A stretch of 64,000 nt of DNA from Bacillota bacterium (GTDB taxonomy: Bacteria > Bacillota > Clostridia > Acetivibrionales > DSM-1351). This document shows, piece after piece, positions 9,942 to 19,297 of this stretch; position 1 is the stretch's first letter, and each line of letters begins with the position of its first letter. The stretch covers positions 1 through 64,000 of the forward strand of contig JAEXFI010000009.1 in assembly GCA_023400235.1 (NCBI GenBank). Reading direction: 5' to 3'. The notes beneath the pieces are model-generated. The model ran no database searches. It saw nothing but the letters and a program-made list of their open reading frames with translations, and had not been told where the DNA came from. Made by a program: the position numbers and the translations under genes.

Positions 9942-10823
9942 ATGAAGATAAAATCGTCTTTGGGGTCTAAAATATTTGATACATTCAATGTGGTACTTAT
10001 GCTGCTCATATGCTTCTGTGCCCTGTATCCCATATGGTATGTGCTGATACATTCTCTCAACAACGGCTTTGACTCGGCACAGGGAGGGCTTTACTGGTGG
10101 CCTCGGAAATTTACCTGGGACAATTACAAGGAAGTTTTCAGAAACGATGAAATTATCACCGCCTTCTTTGTTACAATTGCGAGAACCCTTCTGGCGACCG
10201 CCGCTCACGTGCTTTTTACCGCAATGGTCGCATATGCTTTCCTCAAGAAGGAGCTTGTGGGAAGAAAGGTTTACATGACTATGGGGCTTATAACCATGTT
10301 TTTCTCAGGAGGCCTTATTCCTACCTTCATAGTTATAAAAAACCTGGGAATGTTTGATAACTTTTTGGTATATATATTTCCTGTCATGTTCAGCTTCTTT
10401 GATCTGATTATCTTTCAGGCCTTTTTCAGAACTATTCCCGAAGCCCTTGAGGAGTCGGCGAAAATAGATGGTGCCAATAGCTTTACAATATTCTGCAGAG
10501 TCATACTTCCGCTGTCAAAGGCTGTAATCGCAACTATTCTTCTGTTTAACGGAGTGTTCAACTGGAATGATTACTTTATGGGGATTATATATACAAACAA
10601 TCAGGATCTCCATCCCATACAGACCTATCTATATAAAATCATAATGACATCTGATTCAGCAAAGACCTCACTTATGGCGGGCTCGGTAAGTCAGACCAAT
10701 TTTACCTCCACTTCACTGCAGATGGCCACAATGATTATTACAACCATTCCTATTGTGTGTATATATCCATTCCTGCAAAAGCATTTTGTAAAAGGTATGC
10801 TTATAGGGTCGGTCAAGGAATAG
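9942..10823 (+). CDS. Carbohydrate ABC transporter permease, YtcP-like
   Basis: A 293-residue second permease of the CUT1 importer, of the CarB/YtcP branch. Six membrane helices are evident and the EAA loop is EALEESAKIDGANSFTIFCRVILP in the second half. The frame is open from an upstream TTG, but the ATG at 9942 has GGAGG seven bases before it and gives the normal N-terminus. It should form the heterodimeric channel with the preceding permease and receive substrate from the lipoprotein encoded next. Confidence 0.92.
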   Translation: MKIKSSLGSKIFDTFNVVLMLLICFCALYPIWYVLIHSLNNGFDSAQGGLYWWPRKFTWDNYKEVFRNDEIITAFFVTIARTLLATAAHVLFTAMVAYAFLKKELVGRKVYMTMGLITMFFSGGLIPTFIVIKNLGMFDNFLVYIFPVMFSFFDLIIFQAFFRTIPEALEESAKIDGANSFTIFCRVILPLSKAVIATILLFNGVFNWNDYFMGIIYTNNQDLHPIQTYLYKIIMTSDSAKTSLMAGSVSQTNFTSTSLQMATMIITTIPIVCIYPFLQKHFVKGMLIGSVKE

Positions 10824-10857
10824 GAGATGATAAATTGAAGGATTTCAACAAATAATA

Positions 10858-10912
10858 AATACTACGGCAGTATTGTTATAACCCCGTGTATAAATGCTTA
10901 AGCCCAGCTTAA
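10858..10912 (+). other. Hairpins between permease and binding-protein genes
   Basis: Two short stems lie in the 129-bp gap: AATACT/AGTATT (10858-10863 with 10869-10874) and TTAAGC/GCTTAA (10898-10903 with 10907-10912). Neither is followed by a T run, so neither is an intrinsic terminator. Such hairpins often stabilise the downstream binding-protein message and raise its level relative to the permeases; that role is inferred. Confidence 0.35.
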
Positions 10913-10952
10913 GGATTATATAAAAAACACATAATTAACAGGAGGGAATAAT

Positions 10953-12632
10953 ATGAAAAGGATCAAAATTGCTAAGTTACTGTGCGTGGTTCTGGCATTG
11001 ACTATGGCAGTTACAGTGCTTGCAGCCTGCGGCAGCGACAAGACCAGCGGCAGCAGTGATGCCACAAAGACCAGCGGCTCAGCTACGGTATCGTCATCGG
11101 CTGAAAGTACTACGGCGGCTGATGAGCCCGGCTGGAAAACCGATAACTCACCAATGAAGCTGGACTGGTATATTAATGAAACCTGGTTCAGCAATCCTGA
11201 GGGAAATCTTGCTCATCAACTTATAAAGGAGCAGACCGGTATTGATGTGAACTTTATTGTGCCTGTGGGAAATGCAGGTCAGAAGCTGAACACCATGATA
11301 GCCTCAAATTCACTGCCGGATATGGTAACATTGGGCTGGTATGAGCAGCAGGTTCCACAGCTGTCTACCGACACCTATACATATCCACTGAACGAGCTTG
11401 CAGACAAGTATGATCCGTATTTCTGGAAGGTCGCTGCTCCTGATATCGTTAACTGGTACAAGGATAAGGATGGCAAGCTTTTTGGTTATCCCTGTAACGG
11501 CAATACCCCTGACGATAATACAAAATATAATGTTATATCCAATAGATCCTTCCTTGTAAGAAAAGACATCTACGAGGCAATAGGAAAACCTGACATGAGA
11601 ACTCCAGAGGGCTTCTTAAACGCATTAAAGGCAGCAAAGGAGAAGTTCCCCAAGATTGACAACGGACAGTCTCTGATACCGTTCAGCGGAAGCTTCTATA
11701 CAGCAACAGGCAACAATACCTTCGAGGACATGCTGCTTGAATATCTGGCAGTTCCGAGAGAAATAGACGGGAAATTCTATGATGTAAAATGCGGAAATCC
11801 CAGCCCCGAATATATAAAATGGCTTAAGACCTTCAGAACCGCTCATGAAATGGGTATGATGCCAACAGATGTTTTTGTTGACGACAGAACCAAGATTGAG
11901 GAAAAAATTCAGCAGGGAAGATACTTTGCATTGTTCTATCAGTGGAAGGATGCAATGATTCCGCTGGGACAACTGTATACCAACAAGCCGGAGCAAATAT
12001 ACATTTCTGTTGACGGACCTGCAAACAGCAATCTGGATGCTCCTATGCTCAGCACAACCGGTTATTCAGGCTGGGAGCTAACAATGATAACTAAAAACTG
12101 CAAAACCCCTGAAAGGGCTATCAAATTGATGACCTGGGGTATGGGAGAAGAAGGTCAGAAGGCTCTTTACCTTGGTAAGGAAGGCGTAACCTATGACATG
12201 GTTGACAACAAGCCTGTTATAAGGCCTGAAATAAACAAGATGAAAAATTCTGACATGGCAACCTTCAAGCAGAAGTATAACACCTACGGAGAAATATGGA
12301 TGTTTAATTCTTCAATGATGAACCTGTGGGAACCAGACCCGGGCCAACCGTTCAACCAGTACCGTGAATGGGCTACCGGAAAGAGCTCCCATTACGGAGT
12401 ATATGACAACAACAGACCTGTGGCGGACAGCGATGAAGGAGAAATCCTTGCAAAGGCTGAAAACAAGTGGGGAGAAATTCTTCCCAAGCTGCTGATGGCT
12501 AAGACAGAAAAAGATTTTGACAAAATATGGAAGGATTATGAGGACTACAAGACTTCCATAGACTACCAGAAGGCTCTTGAATATCAGAGGTCAAAAGTTG
12601 CCGAAAACAAGGCAAAGGTTGGAATGAAATAA
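10953..12632 (+). CDS. LplA-like extracellular sugar-binding lipoprotein
   Basis: A 559-residue solute-binding protein of the large LplA/YtcQ family. Residues 1-25 are a lipoprotein signal with lipobox LAAC and lipidated C26, followed by a Ser/Thr-rich tether (about 28-55). The mature part has the two-lobe binding-protein fold; large size with many Trp and Tyr fits oligosaccharide binding. ATG follows AGGAGGG. It completes the importer with the two permeases upstream. A strong terminator follows within 20 bp, marking the end of the operon. Confidence 0.93.
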   Translation: MKRIKIAKLLCVVLALTMAVTVLAACGSDKTSGSSDATKTSGSATVSSSAESTTAADEPGWKTDNSPMKLDWYINETWFSNPEGNLAHQLIKEQTGIDVNFIVPVGNAGQKLNTMIASNSLPDMVTLGWYEQQVPQLSTDTYTYPLNELADKYDPYFWKVAAPDIVNWYKDKDGKLFGYPCNGNTPDDNTKYNVISNRSFLVRKDIYEAIGKPDMRTPEGFLNALKAAKEKFPKIDNGQSLIPFSGSFYTATGNNTFEDMLLEYLAVPREIDGKFYDVKCGNPSPEYIKWLKTFRTAHEMGMMPTDVFVDDRTKIEEKIQQGRYFALFYQWKDAMIPLGQLYTNKPEQIYISVDGPANSNLDAPMLSTTGYSGWELTMITKNCKTPERAIKLMTWGMGEEGQKALYLGKEGVTYDMVDNKPVIRPEINKMKNSDMATFKQKYNTYGEIWMFNSSMMNLWEPDPGQPFNQYREWATGKSSHYGVYDNNRPVADSDEGEILAKAENKWGEILPKLLMAKTEKDFDKIWKDYEDYKTSIDYQKALEYQRSKVAENKAKVGMK

Positions 12633-12645
12633 ACTGTTAATAAAA

Positions 12646-12690
12646 GGGAGCATCGCAGCTGCTTAAAAGCAGCCGGCGATGTTCCTTTTT
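12646..12690 (+). terminator. Intrinsic terminator of the ABC importer operon
   Basis: A G/C-rich stem (GGGAGCATCGC paired with GCGATGTTCC) with a second inner stem GCTGC/GCAGC is followed by TTTTT. Confidence 0.85.
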
Positions 12691-12832
12691 GTGCGCCCAG
12701 CATGGGCGAAATATAAAAGAAGTTAATCTTTTCATGGTGAAAGACATTATTTCCATCGTATATAAGTATTTTTATGAGGAATTATAATTATATATTTCTA
12801 ATATAATTTTATAAAGCCTTGGAGGTAATTTT

Positions 12833-13033
12833 ATGAGATATTACAAAGTAAATAAACATAAGCCGGAAGTTAAGACTGTTGTAAATATGGAAAATCCTGC
12901 AGAAGTAAATACGCCATACCCGGAAGCGGTGCCTTCTCTGTGGGAATGGAAGCTGCCCCAGGAGCAGGTGAAGATTGTCAATCGCTTAAATGACATCACC
13001 AAGCCTGGAAACGAGAATAACAAGTATAGATGA
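12833..13033 (+). CDS. Small hypothetical protein, 66 residues
   Basis: I do not recognise this protein. It is supported as a gene by a GGAGG site seven bases before its ATG and by an ORF free of overlap between two terminated units. It is hydrophilic, rich in Asn, Lys, Glu and Pro, with a central PSLWEWKLP stretch and no membrane segment or signal peptide. It precedes the ctsR promoter by about 40 bp and reads in the same direction; there is no evidence that it belongs to the heat-shock operon. Confidence 0.5.
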   Translation: MRYYKVNKHKPEVKTVVNMENPAEVNTPYPEAVPSLWEWKLPQEQVKIVNRLNDITKPGNENNKYR

Positions 13034-13071
13034 AATCAGCCGGCCCTGGTCCGGAAAAATTTAAAAAAGCA

Positions 13072-13125
13072 TTGCAAACAATGATTTTCTGTAATATACT
13101 TAAGTCAAGGTCAAAGATAGTCAAA
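13072..13125 (+). promoter_or_regulatory. ctsR operon promoter with CtsR operator
   Basis: TTGCAA (13072-13077) and TATACT (13095-13100) are 17 bp apart. From 13109 to 13125 lies GGTCAAAGATAGTCAAA, an exact match to the CtsR heptamer direct repeat (RGTCAAA-N3-RGTCAAA). It covers the expected transcription start, so CtsR should repress its own operon. Confidence 0.92.
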
Positions 13126-13153
13126 ATCAGTTTTTGGAAATGGGGGTGATACT

Positions 13154-13612
13154 GTGGCAAGCTTAAGTGATATTATTGAAACCTTTATAAAGCAAATGAT
13201 ATCCGACACCAACGGAGCTGTTGAGATTCAAAGGAACGAGCTGGCAAACCAATTCAATTGCGTACCGTCGCAGATAAATTATGTAATATCCACAAGGTTT
13301 ACTACAGACAGAGGCTATTATGTGGAAAGCAGACGAGGCGGCGGCGGACATGTAAGAATAAAGCGTATTAATGTTTCAAGACCGGGAAACTACCTGATGC
13401 ATATAGTATCTTCCATGGGCGGCAGTATTTCGCAGCAGTCTGCGGAAGTGTTCATTAACAACTTTATTGATTATGAGGTTATCAGCGAAAGAGAAGGATA
13501 CATTATGAAGGCAGCCATCAGTGACAGAGTGATTGGGCCCGTTGCCATGCCTGACAGGGATATGCTCAGAGCAACCCTTCTTAAAAATATGATTATGAGT
13601 TTATTAGTATAG
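13154..13612 (+). CDS. ctsR: Transcriptional repressor of class III heat-shock genes, CtsR
   Basis: A 152-residue dimeric repressor with the N-terminal winged helix-turn-helix (about 1-70) and the glycine-rich wing RRGGGGHVRI (about 60-69) that contacts DNA and acts as the heat sensor. The C-terminal dimerisation domain is followed in this operon by McsA and McsB, which control CtsR. Start is GTG with GGGGGTG upstream. It is the first gene of a four-gene operon with mcsA, mcsB and clpC, and a CtsR operator lies at the promoter. Confidence 0.96.
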   Translation: MASLSDIIETFIKQMISDTNGAVEIQRNELANQFNCVPSQINYVISTRFTTDRGYYVESRRGGGGHVRIKRINVSRPGNYLMHIVSSMGGSISQQSAEVFINNFIDYEVISEREGYIMKAAISDRVIGPVAMPDRDMLRATLLKNMIMSLLV

Positions 13613-13633
13613 AAGAGTGTCGAGGTGATTTTT

Positions 13634-14122
13634 ATGCTTTGCCAGAATTGTCAGCAGAATACTGCAAGTGTTCATTTTACGCAGATAACAAATAATGCAA
13701 AGATGGATATATATCTTTGTGAGCAATGTGCAAAAGATATAAGCCATGGGGAGTTTGTTTCGCCATTTGGCTTTAATGACCTTATAAATGGCCTGTTTGG
13801 TGCACATATAAAGCATGAGGTGCCGGAGACACTTAAATGCAGTAAATGCGGTCTTGAATACGAGGAATTCCTTAAAACCTCCAGGGTGGGATGTGCTCAA
13901 TGCTATCATGCCTTCCAGGAAAAGCTGGAGCCCATAATAAAAAGGCTTCACGGAAATGCGGAGCACCACGGCAAGGTTCCTGTAAGAGTCAGCAGCAAGG
14001 TAAGTATTCCTGACCAGATAGACAAACTGAAACAGCTTTTAAATGACTCCATAGAGAAAGAGGCCTATGAAGAGGCTGCCAAAATCCGTGACAGAATACG
14101 TGCATTGGAGGTGGAAGAATGA
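13634..14122 (+). CDS. mcsA: McsA, zinc-finger activator of McsB
   Basis: A 162-residue protein with two paired CxxC clusters: CQNC with CEQC near residues 3-35, and CSKC with CAQC near 70-100. It ends in a UVR-type coiled hairpin (KEAYEEAAKIRDRIRALE) that in relatives contacts Clp ATPases. In the family it activates the arginine kinase McsB. The frame is open from a GTG nine bases earlier, but that codon is inside the ribosome binding site GAGGTG; ATG 13634 is the sensible start. Its stop overlaps the mcsB start by 4 nt (ATGA), indicating translational coupling. Confidence 0.94.
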   Translation: MLCQNCQQNTASVHFTQITNNAKMDIYLCEQCAKDISHGEFVSPFGFNDLINGLFGAHIKHEVPETLKCSKCGLEYEEFLKTSRVGCAQCYHAFQEKLEPIIKRLHGNAEHHGKVPVRVSSKVSIPDQIDKLKQLLNDSIEKEAYEEAAKIRDRIRALEVEE

Positions 14123-15141
14123 GCGGGATACCTTTAGAAAAGGGGCCGGAGCTTGATATTGCCGTTTCCAGCCGGGTGAGATTTGCAAGGAATTTTGCAG
14201 ACATTCCCTTCCCGGTCAAGATGACCCCCAAGCATCAGGCTGCACTTGTTAAAAAAGTGCAGGGCATTATTTCAGAATACACGTCATATGGAAAGCTGAT
14301 GTATGCCGATATGACAGCCATGCATCCCCTGGATAGGATCTCACTGATGGAACGGCATCTTATAAGTCCCGATCTGGCGGAGTCCAAAGGCAACAGCGGA
14401 GCCTTCATAAATGAAAATGAAAATGTCAGCATAATGGTTAACGAAGAGGACCACATAAGGATTCAGTCCATATTTCAGGGAATCATGCTGGAGAAGGCTT
14501 ACAGGGTATGTGATGAAATAGACTCCATTATTGCCCAGAAGGCGGATTACGCATTTGATGACAAATACGGCTATCTCACCAGTTGTCCCACCAACCTTGG
14601 ATCCGGCATGAGGGCGTCGGTTATGCTGCATCTTCCGGCGCTGGTCATGACAGGCTTTATGAAATCCATACTGGAAAGCTGTACCAAGCTGGGTGTGGCC
14701 GTAAGAGGCATTTACGGTGAAAACAGTGAAGCGGTGGGTGACATGTTTCAGGTTTCAAACCAGATAACACTGGGCAGGAAGGATGATGAAACCATAGCTG
14801 CCATAGACGGGATATGCAAGCAGATCATTGACAGGGAGAAGGCCCTGAGATATCAGCTTTACAAGCAGAATATCCACAAGTTTGAGGACAGGATATACAG
14901 GTCCTGCGGTCTGTTGGAAAATGCCCGTTTGCTCAGTGCACAGGAAAGCTTTAAATTGCTTTCGGATGTTAGACTGGGAGTAAGTATGGGAATAATAAAA
15001 GATATAGGTATACTGACTTTAAATGAAATACTGGTGCTTTCTCAGCCTGCCACACTGCAGAAGATTGCGGGAAAGCAGCTGAACCAGGAGGAAAGAGATA
15101 TAAAGAGAGCAGAACTTGTCAGAACAAAGCTTCAGAAATGA
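14119..15141 (+). CDS. mcsB: Protein arginine kinase McsB
   Basis: A 340-residue ATP:guanido phosphotransferase that phosphorylates arginine residues and so marks proteins for ClpC-ClpP. The N-terminal signature SSRVRFARNF (about 15-24), the segment around NEEDHIRIQ (about 109-117) and the TSCPTNLGSGMRASV motif (about 154-168, including the active-site Cys) are all present. The length is normal. It overlaps mcsA by 4 nt and precedes clpC by 29 bp. Confidence 0.96.
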   Translation: MSGIPLEKGPELDIAVSSRVRFARNFADIPFPVKMTPKHQAALVKKVQGIISEYTSYGKLMYADMTAMHPLDRISLMERHLISPDLAESKGNSGAFINENENVSIMVNEEDHIRIQSIFQGIMLEKAYRVCDEIDSIIAQKADYAFDDKYGYLTSCPTNLGSGMRASVMLHLPALVMTGFMKSILESCTKLGVAVRGIYGENSEAVGDMFQVSNQITLGRKDDETIAAIDGICKQIIDREKALRYQLYKQNIHKFEDRIYRSCGLLENARLLSAQESFKLLSDVRLGVSMGIIKDIGILTLNEILVLSQPATLQKIAGKQLNQEERDIKRAELVRTKLQK

Positions 15142-15170
15142 GTATGTGAAGCGAAGATGGAGGTGTAAGT

Positions 15171-17624
15171 ATGTATCAGAGATTTACTGAAAAAGCCGAA
15201 CGGGCAATTGAATTTTCACAGCAGAGTGCTGTGGAACTGGGACATAACTATGTTGGCACGGAACATATACTGTTGGGCCTTGTAAAGGAAGGCACGGGAG
15301 TAGCTGCCAGAGTTCTTCAGGTGCAGGGAATAACTGAAGAAAAGATTTTAAAAGAGATAGACGAGCTCATAGGCAGGGGTGAGACCTCAGGAGAAACACC
15401 TGTTGGATTTACACCCAGAACAAAGCGTGTTTTGGAGCTGGCTTTTAAAGAGGCCAGAAGGATGGGGCAGGGCTATATCGGAACCGAGCACCTGCTGCTG
15501 GGCATTATGAAGGAAGGCGAAAGTGTGGCAGTCAGGATTATGATGGATCTTGGTGTGGACCCGCAAAAGCTGTTAAATGAGCTGGTGAAAATCCTAAATG
15601 AAGAAACCCCGGGCTCAAACGGTTCTCCTAAGAGCAACAGCACAAATTCCAGCACGCCCACTCTGAATCAGTTTGGAAGAGACCTCACCGACATGGCCAG
15701 GGACGGAAAGGTTGACCCTGTAATAGGCAGGGATAAAGAGATTGAGAGAGTTATCCAGATACTCAGCCGAAGAACCAAGAACAACCCCTGTCTAATAGGC
15801 GAACCAGGAGTTGGTAAAACTGCCATAGCAGAAGGTCTTGCCCAGAAAATTGTTGAAGGGAACATCCCTGAAATATTAAGCGATAAAAGAGTAGTGACGC
15901 TGGATTTATCTTCAATGGTGGCGGGAGCCAAGTACAGGGGAGAGTTTGAAGACCGTCTGAAGAAGGCCATGGAGGAAATACGCAAGGCGGGAAATGTCAT
16001 ACTGTTTATAGATGAGCTGCATACCATAGTGGGTGCAGGCGCCGCAGAGGGTGCCATAGATGCCTCCAACATCTTAAAGCCCTCACTGGCAAGAGGCGAA
16101 ATACAGGTTATCGGCGCCACCACACTCAATGAGTACAGAAAGCATATTGAGAAGGATGCTGCCCTTGAAAGAAGATTTCAGCCAATAACGGTAGGAGAGC
16201 CTTCAAAGGAGGAAGCCGTAGAGATTTTGAAGGGTGTCAGAGACAAGTATGAAGCTCATCACAGAGTCACAATCACCGATGATGCACTGGAAGCCGCCGT
16301 CAAGCTCTCAGACAGATATATTACCGACAGGTTCCTGCCCGACAAGGCAATAGACCTGGTGGATGAAGCCGCTTCCAGAATTCGCCTTAAAACCTTTACT
16401 GCTCCTCCTGATATAAAGGATATGGAAGAAAGAGTTGAAAGGCTCAGTAAGGAAAAAGAGGATGCCATCCGCTGCCAGGAGTTTGAAAAAGCTGCCAGGA
16501 TAAGAGATGACGAGCAGAAGCTGAAAAATGAGCTGGACAAAATAAAGGATCAATGGCATCAGAGGAACCAGACTAAAACAGATACCGTAACAGCTGACGA
16601 AATTGCCGAAATAGTGGCCAGTTGGACGGGGATACCTGTGAAGAAGCTGGCAGAGGAAGAATCCGAGAGACTGCTGAAAATGGAGGACACTCTCCATAAC
16701 CGTGTAATCGGCCAGGACGAGGCTGTCAAATCCATATCAAGGGCAATCAGGAGGGGACGAGTGGGGCTTAAGGATCCCAAGCGCCCGGTGGGCTCGTTCA
16801 TATTCCTGGGTCCTACCGGTGTGGGAAAGACAGAGCTTTGCAAGGCTCTTGCAGAGGCAATGTTCGGTGATGAAAAGTCAATGATACGAGTGGATATGTC
16901 GGAGTTTATGGAAAAGCACAGTGTTTCAAAGCTGGTTGGCTCTCCTCCCGGCTATGTAGGCTATGATGAAGGAGGCCAACTGACAGAGAGAGTAAGAAGA
17001 AGGCCATATTCCGTACTGCTCTTTGATGAAATTGAAAAGGCTCACCCCGATATATTCAATATTCTGCTGCAGATACTGGAAGACGGGAGGCTTACAGACT
17101 CACAGGGAAGAGTGGTTGACTTCAGGAATACCATCATAATCATGACCTCAAATGTTGGAGCCAGGTCAATTACGGAACCCAAGCGTCTGGGATTCTCTGC
17201 CGCCAAGGATGAAAGCGCCAAGAATTATGAGGACATGAAAAGCAATGTCATGGGCGAACTTAAGAGAATGTTCAGGCCGGAGTTCCTTAACAGGATAGAT
17301 GACATCATTGTATTCCATCCACTGTCGGAAGATAATATCAAAGAGATAGTAAAGCTTATGACAGATGTGCTTGTTAAGAGATTGAAAGCAAACGAAATAG
17401 ATCTTGAAGTCAGCGAAGAAGTACTTTCCCATCTGGTAAAGAAGGGCTATGACCCCGTATTTGGAGCAAGGCCGTTGAGAAGAGCCATCCAGAGCATCAT
17501 AGAGGATAGGCTGGCGGAAGAAATGCTGGAAGGAAAGGTGAAAGCCGGCGACAGCATTAAAATAGAAATGGATGGAGATAACCTCAAAATCATCAAGCAC
17601 CAGGACAGTTTGGTCAGGCATTAA
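15171..17624 (+). CDS. clpC: ATP-dependent Clp protease ATP-binding subunit ClpC
   Basis: An 817-residue AAA+ unfoldase. It has an N domain with two Clp_N repeats (about 1-145), D1 with Walker A GEPGVGKT (about 208-215), a central M-domain/UVR region (about 415-450), and D2 with Walker A GPTGVGKT (about 546-553) followed by the usual arginine finger region and C-terminal ClpB_D2 small domain. It unfolds substrates for ClpP and partners with McsA/McsB. ATG has a GGAGG site. It is the last gene of the CtsR operon, with a strong terminator after it. Confidence 0.96.
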   Translation: MYQRFTEKAERAIEFSQQSAVELGHNYVGTEHILLGLVKEGTGVAARVLQVQGITEEKILKEIDELIGRGETSGETPVGFTPRTKRVLELAFKEARRMGQGYIGTEHLLLGIMKEGESVAVRIMMDLGVDPQKLLNELVKILNEETPGSNGSPKSNSTNSSTPTLNQFGRDLTDMARDGKVDPVIGRDKEIERVIQILSRRTKNNPCLIGEPGVGKTAIAEGLAQKIVEGNIPEILSDKRVVTLDLSSMVAGAKYRGEFEDRLKKAMEEIRKAGNVILFIDELHTIVGAGAAEGAIDASNILKPSLARGEIQVIGATTLNEYRKHIEKDAALERRFQPITVGEPSKEEAVEILKGVRDKYEAHHRVTITDDALEAAVKLSDRYITDRFLPDKAIDLVDEAASRIRLKTFTAPPDIKDMEERVERLSKEKEDAIRCQEFEKAARIRDDEQKLKNELDKIKDQWHQRNQTKTDTVTADEIAEIVASWTGIPVKKLAEEESERLLKMEDTLHNRVIGQDEAVKSISRAIRRGRVGLKDPKRPVGSFIFLGPTGVGKTELCKALAEAMFGDEKSMIRVDMSEFMEKHSVSKLVGSPPGYVGYDEGGQLTERVRRRPYSVLLFDEIEKAHPDIFNILLQILEDGRLTDSQGRVVDFRNTIIIMTSNVGARSITEPKRLGFSAAKDESAKNYEDMKSNVMGELKRMFRPEFLNRIDDIIVFHPLSEDNIKEIVKLMTDVLVKRLKANEIDLEVSEEVLSHLVKKGYDPVFGARPLRRAIQSIIEDRLAEEMLEGKVKAGDSIKIEMDGDNLKIIKHQDSLVRH

Positions 17625-17671
17625 GGGGAGAAAGAACCATAATATTTAGCGCAGGTACAACTTACAAAAAT

Positions 17672-17743
17672 AGAGGCCCGGTTAAAAATATTTGCTTGAA
17701 TTTCTTGCAATTCAGGCAAATATTTGTGGGGGCTCTATTTTTT
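17672..17743 (+). terminator. Intrinsic terminator of the ctsR operon
   Basis: A long stem with AAATATTTGCTTGAA paired to TTCAGGCAAATATTT, extended outwards by GAGGCCC/GGGGGCTC, is followed by a T run. The structured repeat copy 2 begins immediately after this T run. Confidence 0.85.
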
Positions 17744-17744
17744 A

Positions 17745-18009
17745 AGAATATAGGAATTTATATATTTTAAAACAGGGATGAGATGCCCATAATACTGAGT
17801 TTGAGTGTGTACACCAGAAAATCCCATTCTATATAAATTCCTATATTCGGGGTTTGGAAAGGGGACTCCCCTTCCCGGGTTAGAGGCGGTGCTCAGAAAA
17901 CACGAAGTGTTTTCGTCGAAGGGGGAAGTAGTTCCCCATAGCGAACAAGAAAATTTGCTGCACTTCACACCAATAAGCACTGTAAAAACTGAGCGCAGCG
18001 AATTTTCTT
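17745..18009. repeat. Dispersed structured repeat, copy 2
   Basis: The second copy of the element at 27-269, in the same orientation. The long-range stem is 17746-17764 with 17830-17848, and the last stem again ends in GCAGCGAATTTTCTT. Relative to copy 1 it carries about 22 extra bases forming a small hairpin (GAAAACAC/GTGTTTTC) near 17896-17914. It sits exactly between the clpC terminator T run and the 3' end of the opposing glycosyltransferase gene. No protein of its own is credible. Confidence 0.82.
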
Positions 18010-18040
18010 GGTTTGTACTGAAGAACAATATTATGTCTCT

Positions 18041-19297
18041 TTAGTTTCCATTTTCCACGTCTCCAATACTTAGCTGCCTGGTATGGGCAGTGTGATTCCA
18101 TTCCTTGTTATTTCGCTCCAGAAAGCCCTGAAGTGCGATTGGTGCCCAGGTGAGGCAATAGATTGGATAGATGGCAAAACCCAGCAGCACCTTCAGGTTG
18201 AATTTTCTTTCAGCCAGGATTATCAGAGGGCCGTACAGCATTTCAGACAGAGCCATGACATACCATACCTGCACCGGGAAAACATACTGCACTGTAAATA
18301 ACGGGAACTCAGGGTATACGGTCTGAATCCACATAAGTATGGTCATAAGGCCCACAAAAATCAATCTTATAGGTTGAAACAGGTAAAGTGCGCAGTCCAG
18401 TGCAGTCAAATCCCCCTGTAAAAAGGCCTGCTTGAAAAGCGGGCGGAGATATCTGGACGCACAGTCCGCATGTCCCTGCATCCAGCGCTTTCTTTGCCTC
18501 CAGGATTGTCTTAGGGTAATGGGTTTCTCATCATAGACTATGGCATCATGTGCCCAGGCTATCTTAATGCCGTTCAGGGCAAGCTTCATTGTATATTCCA
18601 GATCCTCCGTCAGACAGGTGGCACCCCACTTCAACTCGTTGAGTACAGAGGTATCAATACAAAAACCTGTCCCGCACAAACCGCAGCTTAATTTCAAATA
18701 GTACCTGGGAAGCTGAAATATTCTGTTGGACAGCCAGAAGGCTATGGAATAGGAACAGGTTATCCAACTGTCAAAGGGGTTTTTGCTGTCAATGAAACCT
18801 TGGACAACTTTATGCCCCTTGCAAAGCTGCATATTCATTTCCCATAGGAAGTTGGTGGACACAAGGTTGTCGGCATCAAAAACTGCTACGGCATCGTATC
18901 GGCTATTCATCCGGAATATTCTTTCAAACATCCACTCCAGAGCATAACCCTTCCCGCGCTTAGTGTTATCATCACGGATATGTACCATGGCACCATGGTC
19001 CTGTGCAATCCTGGCGGTTTTATCGGAACAGTTGTCGGCTATGACAAAGACGTCAAATAGTTCCCGGGGATAATTCTGTTTAAACAGGCTGTCAATAATG
19101 TGGCTGATTACCAGTTCCTCGTTGTGTGCTGCTATAACCACGGCGAATTTTTTTCTGGGTTCAGCTGCCGTTTCCCTGTTCTTTCTCTTTATCCAGCCAA
19201 ACATGGATATTCCCAGAAAGTAGCAGCCCGCAATAAAAATCAGCACTTGAATCAATTCGCTGAAATAAAAAATTGTATAATATAAAATGGTTTTCAT
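18041..19297 (-). CDS. Membrane glycosyltransferase family 2, BcsA/IcaA-like
   Basis: A GT2 enzyme of about 418 residues. One N-terminal membrane segment precedes a cytoplasmic GT-A domain with VVIAAHNEE, the metal-binding DAD in AVFDADNL, the TED acid motif in CLTEDLEY, and QRKRW in the acceptor site, then about three or four C-terminal membrane segments. The QxxRW set is typical of processive polysaccharide synthases. The frame is open from a GTG ten codons upstream, but ATG 19297 has GGAGAAG at proper spacing. It is transcribed divergently from the GH15 gene and convergently with the clpC operon. Product polysaccharide is unknown. Confidence 0.85.
   Translation of the reverse strand: MKTILYYTIFYFSELIQVLIFIAGCYFLGISMFGWIKRKNRETAAEPRKKFAVVIAAHNEELVISHIIDSLFKQNYPRELFDVFVIADNCSDKTARIAQDHGAMVHIRDDNTKRGKGYALEWMFERIFRMNSRYDAVAVFDADNLVSTNFLWEMNMQLCKGHKVVQGFIDSKNPFDSWITCSYSIAFWLSNRIFQLPRYYLKLSCGLCGTGFCIDTSVLNELKWGATCLTEDLEYTMKLALNGIKIAWAHDAIVYDEKPITLRQSWRQRKRWMQGHADCASRYLRPLFKQAFLQGDLTALDCALYLFQPIRLIFVGLMTILMWIQTVYPEFPLFTVQYVFPVQVWYVMALSEMLYGPLIILAERKFNLKVLLGFAIYPIYCLTWAPIALQGFLERNNKEWNHTAHTRQLSIGDVENGN

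Noticed and set aside
13089..13105. Alternative -10 TAATAT at 13092 for ctsR
   Set aside because: Spacing to TTGCAA would be 14 bp; TATACT at 13095 gives 17 bp and places the start at the CtsR box.
17805..18101. Small ORFs across repeat copy 2 on both strands
   Set aside because: They follow the repeat rather than codon structure, have no ribosome binding sites, and the same shadows appear in copy 1.
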